Both the position numbers and the translations under genes were made by a program. This document shows, one piece after another, positions 34,253 through 43,075 of a DNA stretch of 64,000 nt. Origin of the DNA: Flavobacterium daemonense (lineage in GTDB: Bacteria; Bacteroidota; Bacteroidia; Flavobacteriales; Flavobacteriaceae). The notes beneath the pieces are model-generated. The model did no database searches. It was not told the origin of the DNA and worked only from the letters and a program-made list of their open reading frames with translations. The stretch is taken from positions 149,495 to 213,494 of the forward strand of contig NZ_VJYD01000009.1 in NCBI RefSeq assembly GCF_007341385.1, read 5' to 3'. Numbering within the stretch: the first letter of the stretch is position 1; every line of letters starts with the position of its first letter.

Positions 34253-35866
34253 CTAATTTTTTATTACTCTGAATGCATTTTCTTTTTCAGCCTTGAAAAA
34301 ATAAACTCCAGAAGGCAAAAAATCAACATTTATTTCATTCAATCCTGTTTTCAGCTTTAGCCCTTTTATTTGATCTCCCATAACATTATAGATAGACATT
34401 TTGCATTCAGATTGCACATTGATATTTATTTTACCATTTGTTGGATTAGGATAAAAAGAGGTAGATGCTGAAATATGATTCTCATCAACAGAAAGAACAC
34501 CGCATTTAGAAACCACTTCATCTCTATTATTACAATCTGTGGTGTTTGAACGAATCGCGGCGCTTGACTCAATATTTGCAAGATAATTGCATATGCTTGT
34601 AACGGCACAAGATGACAATAAAGCATTTAACTCAATAGTGACGTAACCAATTGTCTTATGGTCAATATTTTCAATACCTTTCAAACTAGTTAAATTGTCA
34701 CAATAACTGACCGTCAACGGGCTATTATTCATGTTTTTTATACTTTCTAAACCAACTAAATTTTGAAGATTTCTACATCCAGATACGTAGAGATTTCCAA
34801 TCGAAACTAAATTATTAACACCTTGCAAATTCACCATATTTAAATTATCTGATATTTCGAATGCAACTCCAACTTTAACTAAACCAGTTAATCCATTTAA
34901 ATTTTTTAATTCATCACAAGCTTTTATTTGCAACATTCCATCAACAGAGGAAAGGTTTTCTAAACCACTTAAAGAAAGGAATTTATCATTTCCAAATAAG
35001 GTTAAATTTTCTTTTATAGTTTTAAGATTATCCAATCCTTTAAGATTAATTAGATTATCATTATCCACTACGAACAATCTATAAATCGTATTAAGATTTT
35101 CTAAACCACTGAAACTAGTAAGATTACTATTCTTCTCTACATCAAAAAATCGACCTGTTGTCAATAAAGCGCCTAGACCTTGAAAATTTTTCAAACCATT
35201 ATTTGATGTAATTTTCAAATCTCTTTTTACACTCTTCAAATTATTTAAACCATCTAATGACGACAAAAGTGGATTTCCATCAATTACCAGATCATTAGTG
35301 ATTTCAGTAACATTTATTAATCCACTTAATGTTGTAAGCTTGTTATTTCCGTAAATAATCAAATCTTTTCCAAAATTTGCTAAATTTTTAACACCATTAA
35401 CATTAATTAGTTCACTATTACTGCTTATTTTAAAATCACCACCAATGGCAGTAAGTTTTTCAAGTCCATCAACATTATTTAACACATTATTATTTTCAAT
35501 AATAAAATTTCCACCAATGGAATTTAAACTGCTAAGTCCTTTTAAATCAATCACCATTGAATTACCGCTGATTGTCAAATCACCGGCTACAGAAACCAAG
35601 TTATGCAATCCGTTAAAATCTTTTGATATAAATTTAAGAGTAAGGCTTCCTGAAATTGATTTTATTTGTGACAAACCAGAAAGATTGGAAACATTTTGTA
35701 TTAATACATCTCCGCCAATATTAGTACAACCGGGATAATTTTTTGAAAAATTGTCAATTTGATTCTGATTAGTGAATGTTATACCTGATGGTAGGCAATT
35801 TTGCGCAGAGCAAATTGTAATTATAAGTATAGTTATCAAAAAAGACAATATTCCCTTTTTCATCAT
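34253..35866 (-). CDS. Secreted repeat protein with type IX secretion sorting domain
   Basis: 537 residues with a signal peptide (residues 1-21, TICSAQ). The body (about 60-420) consists of repeats of about 22-24 residues with the pattern GL-x-NL-x-x-I-x-x-x-L-x-I-x-x-N, a leucine-rich, receptor-L-domain-like solenoid. The last about 75 residues (SFYPNPTNGKININVQ ... GLNEINVDFLPSGVYFFKAE) are a type A T9SS C-terminal sorting domain. It should be exported through the machinery whose core genes lie at 46823-52712 and be attached to the cell surface or released. An adhesin-like role is possible but not proven. Confidence 0.88.
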   Translation of the reverse strand: MMKKGILSFLITILIITICSAQNCLPSGITFTNQNQIDNFSKNYPGCTNIGGDVLIQNVSNLSGLSQIKSISGSLTLKFISKDFNGLHNLVSVAGDLTISGNSMVIDLKGLSSLNSIGGNFIIENNNVLNNVDGLEKLTAIGGDFKISSNSELINVNGVKNLANFGKDLIIYGNNKLTTLSGLINVTEITNDLVIDGNPLLSSLDGLNNLKSVKRDLKITSNNGLKNFQGLGALLTTGRFFDVEKNSNLTSFSGLENLNTIYRLFVVDNDNLINLKGLDNLKTIKENLTLFGNDKFLSLSGLENLSSVDGMLQIKACDELKNLNGLTGLVKVGVAFEISDNLNMVNLQGVNNLVSIGNLYVSGCRNLQNLVGLESIKNMNNSPLTVSYCDNLTSLKGIENIDHKTIGYVTIELNALLSSCAVTSICNYLANIESSAAIRSNTTDCNNRDEVVSKCGVLSVDENHISASTSFYPNPTNGKININVQSECKMSIYNVMGDQIKGLKLKTGLNEINVDFLPSGVYFFKAEKENAFRVIKN

Positions 35867-36132
35867 TTTATTTTATTGTTTAAAATTAAATTAATTTTCA
35901 TCTCAAACATACAATAAAAAAGTAGTTTTAAAAAAAGGCTTTTTAAATTTATTATCAACATGAAGCTCTTCATTATATTCTATAAACATCATTTTTATTT
36001 CAAACTACTATCAAACAATCATCGAACATTTATTCAACGCGATGTCGCGCAATAAGGTTTAGAAAATAGACTTAAAAACAAACACCTTTAAAAAAGATTT
36101 TTTTCTATCTTCCTAAAATAAAATTTTCAAAA

Positions 36133-36897
36133 ATGAACCAACTATTTTCAATAAAAAAATCATTTTTATTTGTCTTTATTCTAGTGTCGAGTTTCTTTCT
36201 GGTTTCATTTCATTCAAAAAATACGGAAGAAATCACTTCAGCTAAAATCAAAAAAGTGCTGATTTTTTCTAAAACCAACGGCTTCAGACATGAAAGCATA
36301 AGTGCTGGAATCACAGTAATAAAAAAACTTGGACAAGAAAATAATTTCCTCGTTGATGCTACCGAAGATTCTCTTGCCATTAATTCGAAAAACTTAAAGC
36401 AGTACAAAGCTGTTATATTTTTGAGCGCTTCTGGCAATGTTTTAGGCGAAAATCAGAAATTAGCTTTACAGAAGTTTATAGAAAAAGGAAATGGTTTTGT
36501 TGGCATTCATTCGGCAACAAATTGTGAACCTGATTGGAATTGGTACACACAAATGATCGGTGGCATTTTTGAAGGACATCCTGAGCCACAAAATGCAAAA
36601 CTTATTGTTGTTGATCATGAACATCCAGCTACAAAACATCTTCCTGAAATTTGGGAACGAAAAGACGAATGGTACAATTTTAAATATCTAAATCCTGACG
36701 TACACGTGCTCATAAAAATTGACGAATCTTCGTATAAAGGAGGCAAACATGGCAATAATCATCCTTTGGCTTGGTATCATGACTATGATGGCGGTAGAGC
36801 GTTTTATACCGCGTTAGGACACAGCCCGGAAAGCTACAGCGATCCGCTCTTTACGCAGCACTTGCTTGGCGGAATTATATATGCTATTGGGAAATAA
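36133..36897 (+). CDS. ThuA-domain protein, secreted
   Basis: 254 residues with an N-terminal signal/anchor (about 1-27). The glutamine-amidotransferase-like ThuA fold is shown by KKVLIFSKTNGFRHESI, VIFLSASGNVLGENQKLALQKFIEKGNGFVGIHSATN, WYTQMIGGIFEGHP and a C-terminal YHDYDGGRAFYTALGHSPESY. ThuA proteins occur in sugar catabolic loci, often as domains of sugar-modifying enzymes; this is a stand-alone exported version. It is followed after 27 bases by a small lipoprotein gene. Confidence 0.87.
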   Translation: MNQLFSIKKSFLFVFILVSSFFLVSFHSKNTEEITSAKIKKVLIFSKTNGFRHESISAGITVIKKLGQENNFLVDATEDSLAINSKNLKQYKAVIFLSASGNVLGENQKLALQKFIEKGNGFVGIHSATNCEPDWNWYTQMIGGIFEGHPEPQNAKLIVVDHEHPATKHLPEIWERKDEWYNFKYLNPDVHVLIKIDESSYKGGKHGNNHPLAWYHDYDGGRAFYTALGHSPESYSDPLFTQHLLGGIIYAIGK

Positions 36898-36924
36898 ATT
36901 TGCTAACTACTATTTAAATAAAAT

Positions 36925-37458
36925 ATGAACTCAAATCTGAAAACTCTATTTCTTTCTGTCTTTTTAATCTTAACTATTTTAGGATGTTCAGATAGAAAAA
37001 CAAAGTCTATTCCGCAAAATCCTTATTTAAAGGAATTAACAGAGAAACAAATTGGAGAAACCAATTATTATATTTCTATCCCGAAAAAATATACAATTAA
37101 GGAAAACAGAGGTCCAGATTTTTCTGTTTATTATTTCTTTCCTATTGATACAACAGATACTGCTAGCTTTTCAGGCGGTTTTTATTTTGGTAATTATCCT
37201 AGTCTGTTCGAAGCATCTAGCGACAGCTGTAAAACTGAAAAAAGAAAAAGCAATATCTTAAATAAAGATACAGATTGGACTGTCTATAACTGCAACGGCA
37301 AATATTCTATTCAGTCAATCGTTGAGAGCGGAAGCAATGAAGGCTGGAATCACTACATTCATGCCTTTGCAAATGCAAATTCTACTGCAGATTTAAAAAA
37401 AATATTTCTGATTTTGGAAACAATGAAAAGGAAGAAATCAAACAAACAACCAAAATAA
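36925..37458 (+). CDS. Small lipoprotein of unknown function
   Basis: 177 residues with a lipobox (FLILTILGC, Cys at 21). The mature part has no recognised family. It is probably cotranscribed with the ThuA gene (27-base gap) and ends at a strong terminator. Confidence 0.7.
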   Translation: MNSNLKTLFLSVFLILTILGCSDRKTKSIPQNPYLKELTEKQIGETNYYISIPKKYTIKENRGPDFSVYYFFPIDTTDTASFSGGFYFGNYPSLFEASSDSCKTEKRKSNILNKDTDWTVYNCNGKYSIQSIVESGSNEGWNHYIHAFANANSTADLKKIFLILETMKRKKSNKQPK

Positions 37459-37470
37459 TTATCAAAACAA

Positions 37471-37500
37471 AAAAGACCGTTCAAATCGAACGGTCTTTAT
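37471..37500 (+). terminator. Terminator
   Basis: AAAGACCGTTC / GAACGGTCTTT stem with an AAATC loop and flanking A/T runs; it can also serve the convergent gene at 37521. Confidence 0.88.
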
Positions 37501-37520
37501 ATTTTTATTTATCTCAAAAC

Positions 37521-37826
37521 TTATGCTCTGAACAAAGCATATTTATTGTAATTGAATAAAACTCTGTCGTAAGGAACGTAAAGCGAAACTATTTTCTCTG
37601 AAGATGCATCAAATGTGATTCCGTGATGTTTTCTGAACAAATAAATTTCTTTTAAACAATTTGAAAGACTTTGATGAATTTCAGTTGTAAAAGTCGGCAG
37701 TTTTTTATCTCCTACCAAAAGATCAATTTGATAATTTGAACTGCTTTTTGATAAATTATTTCCAATAATTCTCAATGTAAATGTTGTTGGCTTTCCGTAT
37801 TCTTCGCCTTGATATTTAAGTATCAT
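37521..37826 (-). CDS. Small conserved-looking protein of unknown function
   Basis: 101 residues, cytoplasmic, no signal peptide, mixed alpha/beta composition (TFTLRIIGNNLSKSSSNYQIDLLVGDKKLP). No known domain is recognised. Clear start, good codon composition and flanking terminators support it as a real gene. Confidence 0.65.
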   Translation of the reverse strand: MILKYQGEEYGKPTTFTLRIIGNNLSKSSSNYQIDLLVGDKKLPTFTTEIHQSLSNCLKEIYLFRKHHGITFDASSEKIVSLYVPYDRVLFNYNKYALFRA

Positions 37827-37976
37827 AATTCTAACATTAAAAGGTTAATTACTTTCTCTCTCCGACTTTAACCAAAAGACCGAATCTAATTTTAAAGTTA
37901 AAGAAAAAAAACAAAGATTTTCAAAAATATTTAGACAAAAATAAACAATAAATCGAAAAAAAGTAGGAGCATAAAA

Positions 37977-37998
37977 AAACCGTAACGAGTTACGGTTT
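37977..37998. terminator. Hairpin, probable terminator
   Basis: AAACCGTAAC-GA-GTTACGGTTT, a near-perfect stem between the 37521 and 38064 genes (both reverse strand), with an A run on its left that gives a T tract on the reverse strand. Confidence 0.7.
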
Positions 37999-38063
37999 CG
38001 GCAATTAACTAAATATATTTAATCAACTTTTTTTCACGAGTAAAATTCATTCCATAAGCACGA

Positions 38064-38918
38064 TTAATTTTCGGTAATATTTTTTTGTCTTTCAGCATTT
38101 ATCTCTAACAAAAACGGATTCCCATTTTCATCAAACATTGTCATATTTAAAGCGTCTAACAACGCCATTTTTCTTGAAACTCCTCCTTTAAATTTATTAT
38201 AAGAAAGATTCATTTCAGAAAGATTGTGAAGCTTTCCAAGTCCTTCCGGAATTTCTCCGTCAAAACCATTATCAAATAAGCTCAAATTCTGCAAAGCTCC
38301 AAAATTCACAATTTCCTTGCTCAGGCTTCCTGAAAATTTATTGCTGTTTAAAAGCAATATTTTCAAGGTCGAAATCTTGTAAATTGAACTTGGCAATGCG
38401 CCTTCCATTTCATTATTAAAAAGCGACAGAATTTCCAATCGGCTTAATTTTCCGAGATCAGCAGGCAATTCACCCGATATTTGATTTTTAAAGAGCTCCA
38501 GATCTTTCAGTTTATTTAATTCGCAGATTCCTGCCGGAATTGTTCCAGAAAACTTATTTTCAGAAACATTTAAAACTTCAAGTTCTTTTAGGTTTTGGAT
38601 GTTATTTGGCAAATTTCCTTCGAGTTTATTCTTCTGAAAATTCACTTCAACTAAATTTACCAAATCAAAAAACTCTGAAGGCAATTCGCCTTGCAGATTA
38701 TTATTTGATAAATCGAGGCCAATTACTTTTCCATTTTCAGCACGGACTCCATACCAGGTTGATACCGAAAGGGATAAATCCCACTTGATCTTCCATTGAG
38801 AACCATTTGTTGCATGATACAACTTTATCAATGCCTCTTTCTCTTTGTCTGAAACAGTATCTGCAAAAGAATTCAGAGAAAAAGCAAATACTAAAAAAAA
38901 AGTAATTAAGCTTTTCAT
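38064..38918 (-). CDS. Secreted leucine-rich-repeat protein
   Basis: I place the start at the ATG at 38916-38918 (MKSLITFFLVFAFSLNSFAD), which gives a proper signal peptide and 284 residues; an upstream ATG at 38999 adds 27 residues with no export logic. The opening ALIKLYHATNGSQWKIKWDLSL and WYGV are the N-terminal cap of plant-type LRR proteins, followed by about eight repeats such as LKELEVLNVSENKFSGTIPAGI. Such proteins bind other proteins at the cell surface. No T9SS sorting domain is visible, so it may stay in the periplasm. Confidence 0.85.
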   Translation of the reverse strand: MKSLITFFLVFAFSLNSFADTVSDKEKEALIKLYHATNGSQWKIKWDLSLSVSTWYGVRAENGKVIGLDLSNNNLQGELPSEFFDLVNLVEVNFQKNKLEGNLPNNIQNLKELEVLNVSENKFSGTIPAGICELNKLKDLELFKNQISGELPADLGKLSRLEILSLFNNEMEGALPSSIYKISTLKILLLNSNKFSGSLSKEIVNFGALQNLSLFDNGFDGEIPEGLGKLHNLSEMNLSYNKFKGGVSRKMALLDALNMTMFDENGNPFLLEINAERQKNITEN

Positions 38919-39096
38919 AACAGATTTGGGGTTTGTTACGAGCGTAAAAGTAGGAATTCTATAGATATAATGCACTAAATGTCGATAAACTGTTAACAAG
39001 TAAATATTTAGTAGCTAAAATACTACTTTTAATATAAATGTTAAATGAGCGTTTTTTTGATTAAATTTGACTCACCTAACATAAAAACCTCATATT

Positions 39097-39585
39097 ATGG
39101 AAATTAACTTTATCGCACTGTTTTTAGCTGCTGTTACGACATTACTTACCGGTTTCATTTGGTATCATCCAAAGGTATTTGGAACAATATGGATGAACGA
39201 AAACAACTTCACAAGAGAACAACTTAGAAGCGGAAACATGTTAAAAATCTTCGGATTAACTTATGTTTTTTCTTTGATGATCACTGTTATTTTAATGGCT
39301 TTGACCATTCATCAAACTGGAGCAGTAAGCATGGTAGGCGGACCTCCAATGTTGGCAAACGCAAAACCATCATTTGCTGCCTTCATGGCCGATTATGGAA
39401 CATCATACAGAACCTTCAAACACGGAGCGCTTCATGGTTTCATGTCTGGTTTATTTTTTGCTTTTCCTATTATTGGAATCAATGGCTTATTTGAAAGAAA
39501 ATCTTGGAAATATATTTTTATTCACGCAGGATTCTGGATGTTGACACTAATGTTAATGGGTGGTATCATCTGCGCTTTTGCATAA
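39097..39585 (+). CDS. DUF1761 membrane protein
   Basis: 162 residues with four hydrophobic helices. FIWYHPKVFGTIWMNENNF and the histidine-containing FKHGALHGFMSGLFFAFPIIGINGLFE match DUF1761, an inner-membrane family of unknown role. Single gene ended by a strong terminator. Confidence 0.85.
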   Translation: MEINFIALFLAAVTTLLTGFIWYHPKVFGTIWMNENNFTREQLRSGNMLKIFGLTYVFSLMITVILMALTIHQTGAVSMVGGPPMLANAKPSFAAFMADYGTSYRTFKHGALHGFMSGLFFAFPIIGINGLFERKSWKYIFIHAGFWMLTLMLMGGIICAFA

Positions 39586-39597
39586 ATCAAAATTTAC

Positions 39598-39633
39598 AAA
39601 ACCCGTTTGAAATCAAAACTCAAACGGGTTTTT
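39598..39633 (+). terminator. Terminator
   Basis: AAAACCCGTTTGA / TCAAACGGGTTTTT stem followed by T residues, directly after the DUF1761 gene. Confidence 0.9.
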
Positions 39634-39703
39634 CTTAATAATAACTTAAAGAAACCAAGTTATTGTAAATATTATCTAATTTTGAAGAAATTAGCGCACA
39701 CTT

Positions 39704-40849
39704 TTGAATACAACTTATTCTTTTCAAATCTACAATAGAACGGCTTCACTTCCTACAGAATGGAATTCGCTGGCTGCTGAAAACATCTTTTTGACACGGG
39801 AATATCTCGAAGTACTGGAAAATTCATGCCCAGTAAATATGATTTGTCACTTTATTGGAATTTTTGAAGAAGAAAAACTTTCAGGAATCGCCCTGACTCA
39901 ATTTCTATTTGCGGAAAAACTGGAATCTTTTGGCGAACGCGATCAGTGTTTAAAAACTTCAGTCCGAAATTTTGCTTTCAAGAATTTTGCTTCGCATGTT
40001 TTGTTTGTTGGAAACAATATGCTTACAGGACAAAATGCTTTTGCTTTTGCAAAAAATATTCAATTGCCAAAAGCTATCAAAACGCTTCACAAAGCCATAA
40101 ACCAACTAAAAAAAGATTTAAAAGCTGCTGGTAGAAAAGTCCATATTACCAGTATAAAAGATTTTACTTCAGAAGAAATAAAACCGCTTCAAGCTGAATT
40201 CAAAAAAAATTACACGTTCTCGACGCAGCCCAATATGATTTTTGAAATCAATAAAAATTGGAAAACCGAACAAGATTATATTGATGCTTTATCCAAAAAA
40301 TACAGAGATCAGTACAAACGTGCCCGCAAAAAATCGGAAGGAATTGTAAAACAAAAAATGTCTTTATCTGATATTAAACAGTATGAAGATGTTATCTATG
40401 ATTTGTATTTTCATGTGGCAAAAAATGCGCCTTTCAATACCTTTTTTCTAGCTCGAAACCATTTTAGTTTTTTCAAAGAAATCATGAAAGACAACTTCTT
40501 GTTTTATGGTTATTTTTTAGACGGAAAACTTATTGGTTTCAACACCTTGATTAAAAATGGTACTATAATGGACACGTATTTTTTAGGTTATGATGAAAAT
40601 CTGCAACGCGAAAAAATGCTTTACCTCAATATGTTATACGACATGATCGCGTATTCAATAAATCAAGGTTTTTCTTCCATTGTATTTGCCAGAACAGCAC
40701 TTGAAATCAAGAGTTCTGTGGGCGCAAAACCACTAAAAATGTACGGTTTAATAACGCACAGCAACGCTTTGATCAATCATAATATTGCAAAGTTATTTCA
40801 GTATTTGGAACCAAAAACAGAATGGCAGGAACGGAATCCGTTTAAATAA
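39704..40849 (+). CDS. GNAT/FemAB-like acyltransferase (BioF2-like), TTG start
   Basis: 381 residues. No ATG is available near the start: an in-frame TAG lies at 39692 and the next Met is 46 codons in, so TTG at 39704 is the likely start. A TAATTTTG -7 box lies at 39677-39684. SKKYRDQYKRARKKSEGI and FFLARNHFSFFKEIMKDNFLFYGYFLDGKLIGFNTLI are typical of the BioF2-like / FemAB-related acetyltransferase fold, which transfers acyl or aminoacyl groups, for example in peptidoglycan or capsule modification. Substrate is not readable. The 3' end abuts a tandem repeat. Confidence 0.78.
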   Translation: MNTTYSFQIYNRTASLPTEWNSLAAENIFLTREYLEVLENSCPVNMICHFIGIFEEEKLSGIALTQFLFAEKLESFGERDQCLKTSVRNFAFKNFASHVLFVGNNMLTGQNAFAFAKNIQLPKAIKTLHKAINQLKKDLKAAGRKVHITSIKDFTSEEIKPLQAEFKKNYTFSTQPNMIFEINKNWKTEQDYIDALSKKYRDQYKRARKKSEGIVKQKMSLSDIKQYEDVIYDLYFHVAKNAPFNTFFLARNHFSFFKEIMKDNFLFYGYFLDGKLIGFNTLIKNGTIMDTYFLGYDENLQREKMLYLNMLYDMIAYSINQGFSSIVFARTALEIKSSVGAKPLKMYGLITHSNALINHNIAKLFQYLEPKTEWQERNPFK

Positions 40850-40872
40850 CAATTTCAATGGCAATGGCAAAT

Positions 40873-40949
40873 TTCAAAATCAATTCAAAATCAATTCAAA
40901 ATCAATTCAAAATCAATTCAAAATCAATTCAAAATCAATTCAAAATCAA
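40873..40949. repeat. 11-base tandem repeat, 7 perfect copies
   Basis: TTCAAAATCAA is repeated seven times without error (77 bases). It sits between the stop codons of two convergent genes, and apparent ORFs across it are periodic artefacts. Copy number in such arrays often varies between strains. Confidence 0.95.
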
Positions 40950-40954
40950 TTTTA

Positions 40955-41824
40955 TTACGGAACCGCCATTTTCATTTGTTTGTGCAGAATGTGAATTTCT
41001 AAATCGGTTTGTGCGCCACAATATTCACCATCAATTTGAAAATTAACCGGATAATCGGTTTTAATCGTTGCTTTATCTGTCGAAATAATTACAACGTCAT
41101 CAGAATCAATTGGCATATTTCCAGTAATAATTTTCCCGATAAGCAATAAATCTAGGCTTTTTAAAATTACCAATTCAAATTTCCCATCGTTCATCGCGCC
41201 ATTTGGATTAATGACTACACCAGTTCCATATTTCTGAGAATTAGCAATAACAATCATTCTAGCAGCATGTTCTACCGTTTTATTATTGGCAGAAATTGTA
41301 GCCGTAAATGGCTCTTCAGATTCGGTTAAAGTGGTAAAAGCCTGCAATGCATATCCCCAAAAACCGCGCACATCGCTTTGTTCGTAGTTTTTTACCAAAC
41401 TCGCATTCAAACCCAAATCACTCAAATGGATGCTTTTTTTGCCATTTATACAAATCATGTCGATTTCAACATAATCATTCAAAAACGCAACTTTTAAATT
41501 CTCTTCTATTCCAGCTGGCAAATTCAAATCGACAGACAAACCGTTTGCCGATCCTGCTGGCAAAATACCAATAATAATATCGTATTCTTCCATTGCTTCG
41601 GCGACCATTTTGATTGTTCCGTCGCCTCCGGCAACAATAATTCGCTCAGGCTGAAATTCGTTATAAAGCGACTTGATTTTATCCAAATCATTTTTTCCCG
41701 TCGTTTCATATACTTTCAGATCTATATGATTTACAGTTGCAAATTCTTCCACAATCTCGATTAATTCACTTTTATCAAGGTCGCCAGAAATGGGATTTAC
41801 AACAAATATGATGTTCTTTTTCAA
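40955..41824 (-). CDS. Diacylglycerol/lipid kinase (YegS/DgkB-like)
   Basis: 289 residues, soluble. The catalytic loop G66-G-D-G-T70 (IIVAGGDGTIKMVAEAM), the N-terminal FVVNPISG and PAGSANGLSVDLNLP are hallmarks of the DAGK catalytic domain family. It phosphorylates diacylglycerol or another lipid with ATP. It is divergent, 61 bases away, from an App1-type phosphatidate phosphatase gene that would catalyse the reverse step, suggesting control of the DAG/phosphatidic acid balance. Confidence 0.9.
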   Translation of the reverse strand: MKKNIIFVVNPISGDLDKSELIEIVEEFATVNHIDLKVYETTGKNDLDKIKSLYNEFQPERIIVAGGDGTIKMVAEAMEEYDIIIGILPAGSANGLSVDLNLPAGIEENLKVAFLNDYVEIDMICINGKKSIHLSDLGLNASLVKNYEQSDVRGFWGYALQAFTTLTESEEPFTATISANNKTVEHAARMIVIANSQKYGTGVVINPNGAMNDGKFELVILKSLDLLLIGKIITGNMPIDSDDVVIISTDKATIKTDYPVNFQIDGEYCGAQTDLEIHILHKQMKMAVP

Positions 41825-41885
41825 AATTTTCTCTTTAAAATCAATTAAATTAAGTAATTTACAGTTACATAAATATACGTAATAA

Positions 41886-42845
41886 ATGAAACCAATTTTA
41901 CAATTATATCGAGGTTATGCCAACGAAGAAGAATTAATTGTAATGGGACATGTTTTTAAAAGAACGTACGAATATGATTTTCAAAAGAAAAATTTAAAAA
42001 ATGCCACTTCGATAATCAACCAATTTCGGATAAAAACAATCGAAAATTTTGATGTTTATCTAAAATATGGGAACCAAGAAATTCACACTAAAACATTAGA
42101 CGACGGACATTTTAAGTTTTGTATTCCGCTTGAAAAAGAAACTCACTTTGGATGGATGAATTATGAAGTCAGTATTAAAATCAACTCACAAATTATTACT
42201 TCAAAAGGCAGTTTCATACGTCCGCACACCGGAAAACTAGGGATCATTTCAGATATTGACGACACTTTTTTAATTTCTCACACCAATAATATTTTTAGAA
42301 AAATATACATTTTGCTTTTTAAAAATGTAAATGATCGTAAAGTTTTTAAAGATGTCGTGGCGCATTATCAAGCACTGAGTTCGGCCGGTAGAAAAAATAA
42401 GGAGGAAGTGAATGCCTTTTTTTACATTTCAAGCAGTGAGTGGAATTTATATCGTTTTATAGTTCAGTTTACCAAAATACATCATTTGCCAAGAGCGGTA
42501 ATTTTGCTAAAAGATATTAAACGCGGTATGACCGATTTCTTCATGAGCGGACGCGGTAATCACAATCATAAATTTGAAAAAATAAAACATGTTTTGGAGT
42601 TTTATCCCAACTTGAAATATATCCTATTAGGCGATGATTCACAGCATGACCCCTTTTTATATGAGCAAATATGCAAAATATTTCCAGTCACGGTAATTGC
42701 CGTTTATATTCGCCAAACTGGAAAAACCCCAAAGGACGAAGTCAAAAAAATCATGAAGAATTTAGAGTCGCTTGATGTTGCTGCTTGCTATTTTAAAGAA
42801 AGCAGCAAAGCGATTGAGCATTCTAAATCTATTGGGATTATTTAG
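41886..42845 (+). CDS. App1-family phosphatidate phosphatase (DUF2183)
   Basis: 319 residues. The HAD-type motif D123-I-D125-D-T127 (LGIISDIDDTFLISHT), then FFYISSSEWNLY and the final ILLGDDSQHDPFLYEQI match the App1/DUF2183 family, whose yeast member Pah-like App1 removes phosphate from phosphatidic acid. The N-terminal about 110 residues form the beta domain usual for the family. Cytoplasmic or membrane-peripheral. The neighbouring divergent lipid kinase supports a lipid-phosphate role. Confidence 0.87.
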   Translation: MKPILQLYRGYANEEELIVMGHVFKRTYEYDFQKKNLKNATSIINQFRIKTIENFDVYLKYGNQEIHTKTLDDGHFKFCIPLEKETHFGWMNYEVSIKINSQIITSKGSFIRPHTGKLGIISDIDDTFLISHTNNIFRKIYILLFKNVNDRKVFKDVVAHYQALSSAGRKNKEEVNAFFYISSSEWNLYRFIVQFTKIHHLPRAVILLKDIKRGMTDFFMSGRGNHNHKFEKIKHVLEFYPNLKYILLGDDSQHDPFLYEQICKIFPVTVIAVYIRQTGKTPKDEVKKIMKNLESLDVAACYFKESSKAIEHSKSIGII

Positions 42846-42849
42846 GTTT

Positions 42850-43069
42850 TTGTTTCAGGTTTCACGTTTCACGTTTCACGTTTTGAACTGAATGAATATT
42901 TAACCGCAAAACACGCAAAGTTTTTTGATCTGTTAGGTTTTATAAAACGCAAAGTTCGTAAAGCTTTGTAAAAAAACTTTGCGAACCTTGCGTAATCCTT
43001 TGCTTGCTTTGCGGTTAAATTTACTCGTCAAGATTGCAACTTGAAACTTGAAACTTGAAACCTGAAACA
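42850..43069. repeat. Nested double inverted repeat
   Basis: Outer arms: three TTTCACG units (42858-42882) face three CTTGAAA units (43039-43061), both flanked by TTTCAGG/CCTGAAA. Inner arms: TTAACCGCAAAACACGCAAAG (42900-42920) against 42998-43017, differing at two positions. The whole intergenic gap between the App1 and ABC-F genes is this structure. Confidence 0.8.
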
Positions 43070-43075
43070 AAAAAA

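Noticed and set aside
40785..41046. Repetitive protein frames (INSKSIQNQFK) over the 11-base array
   Set aside because: An 11-base repeat free of stops gives periodic frames automatically; the array lies between two real stop codons.
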